The translations under genes and the position numbers were made by a program. Positions 55,666 to 64,000 of a stretch of 64,000 nucleotides of DNA are shown piece after piece. Position 1 is the stretch's first letter, and every line of letters begins with the position of its first letter. This stretch comes from Acanthochlamys bracteata (taxonomy: Eukaryota > Streptophyta > Magnoliopsida > Pandanales > Velloziaceae): positions 1,612,001 to 1,676,000 of the forward strand of contig CM034137.1 of assembly GCA_019914995.1 (NCBI GenBank). The letters are read 5' to 3'. Under the pieces are notes generated by a model. The model did no database searches. It had not been told where the DNA came from and saw only the letters and a program-made list of their open reading frames with translations.

Positions 55666-58600
55666 ATGGAGATAGAAGAAGATTGTTATCGGCCAGCGAG
55701 CATATATCGTGCAGCACGGAGCATAAAGAGGGAAGAGAATACGTTGTACAACGCTTTGCGATCGATCTATGAAGACTCTGTGTTCGTTGCGGAGATCGCC
55801 GGACTATGGCCTTCTCTTCCGCTGCTAGCTAACCTGAGATGTGGGCGTTGGTACTCGAAGAAGTTTGACGGAATGTGTTATTTCAAGTCTACTGATGGGC
55901 ATACGAATAATTGGGATTTCAGTACTGCGAGACTCAATCTGCATGTTGCTCAACTAGCTGGTAAACTCGCTTTTGTTGTTCTTCTTGAAAATATTGGCAA
56001 AATTGTTTAACTTGTTTAGGAGTATGACTTTGTTGGGTTAGAATATGAAGTGGGTTGTCAGAAGATTTGATTTTCCCATGTTTGGAGTGATATTGCTACT
56101 TTTATGAATCTGTGGCTGAAAAGATAGTTGCAAGATTGTCTGTTAACTTTTGTTTTAGTAATAATTGGAGTAGATCGCTGGATAAAGGCCTGTTTTGCAG
56201 TGGTTAGGTTGTTGTTGAAGTGGTTCTTTGAGCGGAAGGAGTAGATGGATGGATTAAATCATAAGAACAGAAGAAGCAAATGGTGGAAAAAGATACTTAA
56301 TTTGACTTTGTTGTAGAAGAAAAAATGTTATGCAGTGCGCTTATAGGAGTTATGTATCGGAGGAAGTTGGTTTTCTGCTTAGATTGCAGTGTGAAGGGAT
56401 TGGCGTTGGTTTTGTCATGAAATTGTGTTCATTATGGCTGTGAATATTTGTTCAACCATATCACCATATGGTGAAATCACATGGTTTTTTGATCAAACAT
56501 CTTTGTTCTGTACTTTTGTATTTCTATGCAAGGTTAGAGTAACAATGTTTGAATTCTCATTAACATAATGCGAATTTACTGTTATCTTGAATATTGTTAT
56601 CTGCAAGTATAATGAAAAGCTTAAATCTGTTTGTCTATGGAGGATGCATTGTACTTTATCTGAGTTTAGTTTTTCTTTCTTAATGTGGACCATGTGGTGT
56701 CACTTGATATGAATAACATTGCCAATTTACTATAACTAATTTTGGTTAGACGAAGTTATCTTTGTTAGTGTATTTGCTGTATGTGTTGTTCTTATTTAAA
56801 AAGTTTGATAGGACAGAAGGGAGGATGCATTATAGTAGATTCAACACGTAAAGGCAAGCGATTTCCTGACAGTATGTCTAAAACAATTCCAATATGGATC
56901 TGTGTATTGAATCGAGCAATGGAAAGACAACGTCGAAGAATTTCTATGGAGAGTGCGACATGTGCACAATCGGTAAGATATTATTCATAAGAAAAGCATT
57001 GGATCCATGTTCTCAATTTAACTCTATGTTATTTTTTTCTCTTTCTTCAGTCGACAACAAATGCTTTGCATTGTTTTAGGTAGATATACTCTTAACTACT
57101 ATCAAACTTACAAAGAGGTTATAAGAATATTATCTATAGTGAGATGACATTGTACATGACAATTTGGTTTGACAATATTAGCAATATGTGACTCTTTAAT
57201 ATGTACTAAAGAATAGATCAATGGGCTAAAATCTGAATTATTTGAGCCTCTTGCTTGTTTTTCTACCAAACTTTTGTAGCATAGCATAGCATAGATGTAA
57301 AGTGATTTTGAGATGTTTATAAAGCAAAATTCTTGTAAAGGTTAACCATCTGAGACTTTTATTGTTAAGAATGATATAGTAACCTACAGGTCTGTAGTCC
57401 AGATACCTACTCAAAAGTAGATGAAAGATTTAGGTTGAGTATTTTTGTAACAGTTCATTTTTGGGTAGCTTTCATATATCTTTGTTGATTACAGGATGAA
57501 TTTGTAATTTCGGAGTTGAAACAAGTTTCAATAACCGAGTGGGATACTTCCTTACACCTTCCAATATGGGTCCCTAACAATGAAAAATCAGCAATAGAGA
57601 ATCATATAAAAGAATGGATTAAAAATTTTGAATCTTGTGGAGCTGATATCAGTTCTCTTGCATCCCTCTTGAGAAAGCCTCTTCGTCCACTGTGGATATC
57701 TCAGAAAACTCTAATTTGGTTAAATGAAGTTCCAAATTATGATTCATGGAATTTTACACCTATTATTCTAGTATCAGCCTCGGCAACAAATAGTGTAAGC
57801 CAACACAGAACAAGTTTGGCATTTGGTTGGCATTACATTCCTGGTGCAGGAGATGATGAGGAAAGTTGGGCAAGAGGGTTATCACCGGAACTATTCTGGA
57901 AATATGTATTCGATATCATAGACGGAGGACCACAACTTTGCAATAAAAAAGTTGCCCAAATTGTTGAAAGTGAAAGAGTTTACCGTGCACATAGAGGACA
58001 AGTTTCTCCTCAGTTTACTATTAAAAAGAAGCCATCTGGTGATGATTGTAAGGCGTCAGTTGAAACAGTTGACGTTTACTATGCAAGATTAAGATCTGGT
58101 GTACCGCTTGAAAGTATAGAACCCAAAGAAGATTCTTCTATCTATTGGATTGGTTCAACGAATATTGCAATCACTGCATCGTCAAACGGTATGGTGCTTA
58201 TTACTTTTATTCTTCTTTGTGGAACAGATGTTTTTGTCAGTTGCATTCTTTCCTTAGGATGTAGTTTAATCCAATCTTGGTTGAGTAATTGAGCTTTCTT
58301 ACCGCGAGGCCACTGGTAAAACATTTTGAAAGTAACTTTTTAATACTAGGTTTGAAAATATAGTCATATGCATTGATGAAGAACTTTTAGATAACGGCTT
58401 GCAACCAAATATAGGATTGGAGAAAACTTGCACCTAAGAGTCTAAGAGTTTAGCTATCTACAATATGCTCACGTGGTCATGACTACTATCATCTCACATA
58501 TTATTTATACTGTCAGCTAGTCCTAGTATTCTGATTAAAAGCAATCAATAATAAAGAAAGTGTTATACGAGTCTGAAAATTGTGCCAGCTTTTTTGTCTC

Positions 58601-59660
58601 TGCTAATTAAATGAGATCTTGATGTGATACCCAATCAAAATTGTGAGAACATGCAGTTCCACATGTTCTGAGTGACGTTGACTGCATCTTGGACTGTGAT
58701 GGGGAGTCAAATGCTTTCAGTCAGAAACCAGGAAATTACTTGCATCTAAACTTAATGGTTTGTCACTTAAGATAATCCATAAATCTTTTGTGGATTATGT
58801 ATCTTCAGTATTTTGTTGATACAGAAATTCCTTTTTTTTTTTTTGGACAGAGCTCAAAGTTTGATCGATTTTCCTTGTTGAGGAACCTTTCAGCTATGGC
58901 TGATTTTGCAAAGTTAACCTTGAGTAGGGGGAAGAAATTACTAGTATGTTGTCATGACGGTAAGTTGTTATAGTCCGTGGTATTAAGGTAAAACTTGAGT
59001 TCTTAGAATATGTAAAAAGGTATCGCTGATGCTTGTAATATTTCTTTTGCAGGAGAAGATCTCAGTGTTTGTACATCTCTTGCAATCTTTACAACCCTAT
59101 TTGATGAAAATGGTATGTAATTGATGAAAGTGATATTTTGGATTTTCTGTAGCCTTTATTAGCCTTTCATATGAATAAAACTTTCAAGTCTGTAAGTTAT
59201 GACATTCTAGTATTAAGCTATCCACCTTACATGTTACTAGGTGACCTGAATTTTTAGTGCATGACGTGGAACACCTTATCTCTCGTATTGTCTTTCTTAA
59301 GACTTGGCATCTCATTACTTTTCAGAACCTTGGTAATCAAAGTTCTTTAGTTTGGACCTGTGTACAGCGATTTGCTAAATAACTTTCTCAAGTTATTCTG
59401 ATATGATCACTATACTATCCTTTGTTGTTATGTGGTCTTAAAGTTTAGCTTTCTACTTTGTTTTCTTGCCAGGAGTTTTTGATGGTGGAAATTTCTTTTC
59501 TCGTTCTTCCATCTCCAAGTTTGACTTGAGAAAGAGACTGGTATACCTCTGCAAATATGCAATAAACGCGAGGCCATCTAGAGGAAACTTGAAGCAGGTC
59601 TTTGCCTTCGTTAGCAAGAAAGGTGATTCTATGAGTGTTGCTGAACCCGATGACAACTGA
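55666..59660 (+). CDS. RIT1: tRNA A64-2'-O-ribosylphosphate transferase (RIT1-like)
   Basis: The yeast enzyme Rit1 puts a ribosylphosphate on A64 of initiator tRNA so that elongation factors reject it. Seven exons fit in phase: 55666-55960, 56812-56972, 57495-58188, 58657-58757, 58851-58959, 59053-59112 and 59473-59660, 535 residues (yeast Rit1 is 513). The N-terminal part shows ANLRCGRWY, YFKSTDGHTNNWDFS and GGCIIVDSTRKGKRFPDSMSKT split to family order; WHYIPGAGDDEESWARGLSP follows. The C-terminal part is phosphatase-like, with SKFDRFSLL and the loop LLVCCHDGED (446-456) and a conserved ARPSRGNLKQVF near the end. Exon 4 (HLNL region, ILDCDGES) is short and easily missed but is needed for the frame and the family match. 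The ATG at 55666 is the first in frame; an in-frame GTG lies nine bases upstream. Confidence 0.9.
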
Positions 59661-61973
59661 ATAATAGTTTGTCGTCCCAGTAACCCAGTTTTAGTATGTA
59701 GCCCATTGGCATATTTACTAATTTTATCTTATTAATTTGTACTGAAGCAACATAATGTACATTTTGATATGGAAACTATAGAAGAGAACATTTGAGTACA
59801 AAGCAACAACCAGATCATTCCATATGCTTCTTGTCTTAGCAGGCAAAAAATGCTCAAGTTAGCTGACTCCTGTAATCTTATTAACTTTGCTAAGGCTGTA
59901 TATATGTTTTGATTTGTAATCGAGAAAGTGAAAATTTAACAAGAATTACATCCCAATATCAAGCCTGAAAATTGCAAGTTCATTAGTTGCAAACATTTGT
60001 TATTTATACGCACAGGGCAACTATAAAATAAAGAAGATAACAGGGAAAAGTTTCTCTCCCAGGCAGAGAGGCAGAAACTGAAGACTGAGCGATCGTTTGG
60101 CATTGCCTTCAAGTGTTTTATTATCTTCTTTTTTAGTTTTTCGTTTCACAAACAAATTTCTATATTACTATAAACAATTTCTTTAAAATTTATATAAATA
60201 AGTATAGAATAAATGAAATGGGAGTGGGAAAATGAACGGTTGAACGAAAGAGATTTAATCAATAAAGAGAAATCGGGAAGATAATTACGAATTATTTACG
60301 GGAGGGAAGACGACTGGGTCATGAACTTAGAGCGCGAATGGTACTGCAGATTTGATCTCCACCGTGGTTGAATTCCTTGCTTGCTCAGATCGCCGGCGCA
60401 ATAGTGAGCCGGTTGAGCTTTGAGTTAGCGCTGCCGCGAGCAAGAAGGAAAAAAGTTGATCAAAGGCGGGAGAGCTTCAGCTACTTATACACGGAACAGT
60501 CTAACCATGAAGCGGTGGTTATGAATGAGCAGCCCGTTTTGTATCCTGAATTAAGGCCTACGATGTAGATCCTTTTTAGCCCATTCTTAAATAAGTAGCC
60601 CATTTAGTTATCTTATTAGCTGGTGAAGGACTGCGTTGGGAGAATACGAATGTTTGACATTATTTATAATTTTTTATTTTTTATTTTTATATTGTTTAAA
60701 TAAAATTTTATAATTTATATAATTTTTAAATATTTAGAAATTATTAAAAAATCTACGTTGAAATTTTATTTATATTTATATTTATTTTTAAATAAAAATA
60801 AACTTTTATTTTAGAATATTTTTTGTTTAAAATTTTTTTTTTAAGAGAGCATATGATTTTCTCTTTCTTATCCCTACTTTAAAACATCCGCACTCAACAT
60901 TGAACTCGAGATCATGAAGGTGTGCTGACATACACGAATATTTTGGATGACCATGTAAACAAAGCATTGGCATTGAGTTTTCTGAACTACTACTACTACT
61001 ACATGCTGCACCAAGAGATTTAATTTAGCCTCCCCCAGATGAAGCCTGCCTGAATAGCAAAGTAAAGAGAAGTAGTTGGGTTTCCATTCACTTGCTGTCT
61101 CCTCTCTTCAATTAAACATTGACACTGCACCCTCTTCCTGTCCTTCTTCCCTACTTCCTCCTCTAGAATCTAGCGCACAACTTTTTCACACCAAACTTTT
61201 TTCACAGAATAAAGAGAAAAGAACAGAAAACTTTCTCCTATTCCTCAGCAAACTTAAATACAAGTTAAACGTAGCGAAGTTAACCTTTACCGAAGACCCT
61301 TCTACACGAGAAAATTAGCTAGACCCTTCAAAATTGAAAATCAGAATTTTCACAAATTTGGTACGACTTTAATAGTTTATTGTATTAACAGTCAAAACAT
61401 GGTCCAGCTAATCTTTCTTTTTTAAAAAAAATTAATCACCGTTAATCACAGACGGACGTAAGTTACATCAATAATTTTCTATAATCAATAGCGAAAGGAA
61501 CTACTTCTTTTCACATTAATTATATTTACATTTTTTTCATCACCGCTTAATTCATTACATACAAAACTAACAAGAGGATCTATCCTGCAAAACTTTTCTT
61601 TGTTCATAACGTTGGCTAGTGCAACGCGCAACCGCCTACCCCACACAAGTGGCCCCACCGTCCTAACCTTCAGCCCTTCCACTTATAGTAACTCTCGGTA
61701 CACCTTAAACAACTCAAATCCCTTCTCTTTTACGCTGGTGGTCAAATTACGTGCTACCAAGTGATGCAACTTTAACCTGATCCACGAGATATCCTAACGG
61801 AGCTTCCTTGCTCTCCTTCAAGTAGCCCACGCGTTTCGCTCGTTTTCTCCTTCCCTCCCTCTTCTCTCTCTTGAACTAGTCGCAGAAGAGAGAGAGAGAG
61901 AGCAAAATTCGGATTTAATTTTTTTAAAAATTAAACAGAAACGAGAAAGCTTTCTGAAGGCAGAGCATTAGCC
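59661..61973. other. Intergenic region before the malic enzyme gene
   Basis: The first part is the 3' flank of the RIT1-like gene. An AT-rich family copy lies at about 60640-60850. The stretch 60300-60570 is GC-richer and may be a gene remnant (separate entry). From about 61740 the sequence is CT/GA-rich (TCTTCTCTCTCTTG, GAAGAGAGAGAGAGAGAGC), which fits a promoter and 5' leader. Confidence 0.5.
60368..60568 (+). pseudogene. Possible gene remnant, not recognised
   Basis: An open frame with codon use unlike the AT-rich surroundings reads IAGAIVSRLSFELALPRARR, then SYLYTEQSNHEAVVMNEQ and ends PELRPTM. It has no in-frame ATG at its start; an acceptor-like TTGCTCAG sits at 60383-60390. It could be the last exon of a lost gene, or chance. 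I do not recognise a family. Confidence 0.25.
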
Positions 61974-62574
61974 ATGTTTTCTCTTCAGAGAAACGTTTTT
62001 ATTTCCCAGGTATATAACATTCTATTTTTAGACAAAATAAAAAAAACGAAAAGAATATTATCATTATATTTCAAATCCCACCTTGTTCTGCTTCTTCTTC
62101 TCATTCACATTTCGCGTGTTAGTCAGCAATTAATTTCCTGAAAAGTCATTTTATATTCACATAGCTTTTGGTTTCGTTGTATATAAATAGAAGGAAGGGA
62201 GTAGTATAGTGCATTCAATCTCAATCTCATTGATTTCATTTCCTTTCATTTCGCATGCTTGCTTGTTCATCGTTGATCTCTGTGCGCATTGGTGTGAAAC
62301 AGAAGGAGCACCTTTCGTGTTGCGAAAGATTGTTGTTGTCACGCCGGCACCGGAGGAGTTTGAGAACACCGGCTACTATTGTTGTTTGTTCTTCGGGCGG
62401 GAAAGGAAAGAAGGAGAAGGACACGAAGGTGAACGCGATAGCTATGGACATTGCGCGCGAGGTGGAGATTGTTGACGGCAGCATGGCCATGAACGGGGGC
62501 GTTGAAGATGTCTACGGCGAAGATCGCGCCACTGAGGATCAGCTCATCACTCCCTGGACTGTTTCCGTTGCCAG
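61974..62574 (+). CDS. NADP-dependent malic enzyme, plastid type, 5' part only
   Basis: NADP-malic enzyme converts malate to pyruvate, CO2 and NADPH. Only the N-terminal part lies in the window. Exon 1 61974-62009 encodes [12 protein letters not shown] and ends at a GT donor. Exon 2 starts after GTGAAACAG at about 62303 and is in phase: [20 protein letters not shown], a basic, serine-rich transit-like stretch, then [26 protein letters not shown] and ITPWTVSVA, which are diagnostic of NADP-ME (Arabidopsis NADP-ME4 has VEDVYGED and [11 protein letters not shown]). The next codon should begin SGY, which fits an exon end at 62574 (CCAG/GCACGT), a GC donor. The rest of the gene is not found up to 64000, so the following intron exceeds 1.4 kb. 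An alternative start at 62255 exists. The four-carbon pathway role cannot be judged from this fragment. Confidence 0.8.
62180..62189 (+). promoter_or_regulatory. TATA box within intron 1 of the malic enzyme gene
   Basis: TATATAAATA, followed by AGAAGG. It lies 66 bases before an ATG (62255) that opens the frame [19 protein letters not shown], which runs into exon 2 without a splice. This looks like a second, internal promoter for a shorter transcript with another N-terminus. Confidence 0.5.
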
Positions 62575-64000
62575 GCACGTTCATCGTTCCCTTTTGTAAT
62601 TGTCTTTTGTTTATTTATTATTTGTTTATTTATGTTTTCTGTTCATTCATGTTTTTGTTTGTTTATTATTTGGATTTTTTTAATCATGTTATTATTGGAT
62701 TAAGGGGATCTTAATTTCTGGTTACTTGCTTGATGGGGTTTCTGATATCCACATTAATTTTTTTTTCCAATTTCTTAATCTCGATCTAATGCTTTTTAGA
62801 TATTTATGCACAAATTTTGACGATTTTATAGCTCTAACTCATAAGGATTCAGGATTTTTTTCTTTGGTTTGATGAATAAGGAGACTTTTGACGGCACTTA
62901 TTAAATACTTTTAATTCTTAAAAAATACTTTATATTTTCTAATAAATTTTATGCAGCATTTTATAAATATTTTAAGTATTTTAAAATAAAATAATTTTAT
63001 ACCTGTATTTTTTGAAGTTTTAGATAAAAATTAAATTTAATTAAAATATTTTAAAATATTTTTTATTTAAAAAAAATTATTTAGCAGTTCCCGGATGGTA
63101 TCACCTCTAGTTTTTAAGAAAAGGAAAGGGGCAAGTTGGTTTGCACGCCTGTGGCACGATACCAACTTGTTGTGAAATCCCGAGATGTGTAGAGGTTCAT
63201 CTCGAGATGTTCGCCTGATCTGATGGTTGATTTAATGGTTGATTTAAAACTCTTTTGACAAGTATCATTGTACAAGTCCTTTCAGATTTTAGGTTCGAAT
63301 CGGAGTGTCAGAAAATTAGGGCTTTGGTTTTGTTGTTACAATTTTGTGTAGTTGTGGTTGGTAGCAGTAGATCGGAAATGTGAAAAGAAGATTTATTTGT
63401 TTTTTGGGGCAGCTAATTTAAATGATGTGTTACATACAGTACATGCTAAAAGCTATCCTTATGGGTATGTTATTGCAAGATTTGCTGCCATAATCACTAT
63501 TTGGAAAATTCTGAAGTCTATTTGCACTATAGGATTCCAAGTAACGAATTCACAATAATCCTCTCAGTTAGTGCATAAGCTAGGTCATGCATGAAGTTTT
63601 GCAGGTTGATGGAAATATGGCAATATCATGGTGTGGGGATGTTTGGGAGTACTATTGAAAATGAGCTTTTCTGAAAATAACTGTATTTTAAAATATTTTT
63701 AAAACGAATTTCACTTTTTTTATCTCATAAAAAAATAATAAAAATAATAAATAATAAGATTTTATGACATAAATTTTTTATATTTTTAAAATTTTTAAAA
63801 ATTTTGTAGAATATTCTAAAAATTTTATTGAAAAACGTGAAATAAAAAGTCGGAATGAAAATGAGATGTTAAGCTCTCCCAAACATCCACGAAATCTTGC
63901 CAATGGCCCTTTACTGCTAAAACATATTTGTGGCCAAGTTTTTGCAAAAAGTAGCTGTGACTTGTCTATTTTGTAAAATTCATTGAAATATACCATGTGG
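62575..64000. other. Intron of the malic enzyme gene
   Basis: The sequence after exon 2 carries no further malic enzyme exon that I can find. It includes AT-rich repeat family copies at about 62880-63090 and 63640-63885. Open frames at 63352-63558 and 63778-63996 have no recognisable character. Confidence 0.55.

Overview
This window is nuclear DNA of a flowering plant, almost certainly a eudicot. The genes are split by AT-rich introns with GT/AG borders, the spaces between genes are very AT-rich and full of small transposons, and every recognisable protein (Aux/IAA, amino acid permease, LRR receptor kinase, hexokinase, plastid-type NADP-malic enzyme) belongs to a plant family. I cannot name the species from sequence alone. 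Exon borders below were placed by hand from reading phase and family conservation.

Layout. (1) 2459-8111, plus: a nuclear poly(A) polymerase of the PAPS2/PAPS4 type. (2) 8.86-11.3 kb: a nest of small inverted-repeat transposons, including a nearly perfect 112-bp palindrome and a hAT-like element with 8-bp target duplications. (3) 11660-14838, plus: a hexokinase with intact active-site motifs but no N-terminal membrane anchor. (4) 15553-18671, minus: an LRR-XI receptor kinase close to HSL3. (5) 21819-38644: an 8.4-kb direct tandem duplication. Each unit holds one amino acid permease gene (minus) and an unidentified gene fragment (plus). The permease copies are nearly identical but differ at small coding indels, so each carries a different defect. 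(6) 38.6-44.4 kb: intergenic, with a small TRIM-type retroelement fossil. (7) 44398-46330, minus: an Aux/IAA repressor of the IAA26/IAA18 type. (8) 46.3-52.3 kb: intergenic, with a 450-bp foldback element. (9) 52300-55308, minus: a TauD/clavaminate-synthase-like Fe(II) oxygenase. It is divergent from (10) 55666-59660, plus: a RIT1-type initiator-tRNA ribosylphosphate transferase. (11) 61974 to past the usable exons at 62574, plus: the start of an NADP-malic enzyme gene that continues beyond the window, with two possible first exons and a likely GC splice donor.

The genes do not form a pathway; they are ordinary single plant genes in a row. The most notable parts are the very recent tandem duplication with complementary damage in the two permease copies, the palindromic transposon nest, a dispersed AT-rich repeat family seen about twenty times, the anchor-less hexokinase, and the start region of the malic enzyme gene. 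I found no prokaryotic-style system, CRISPR array, rRNA or tRNA gene.
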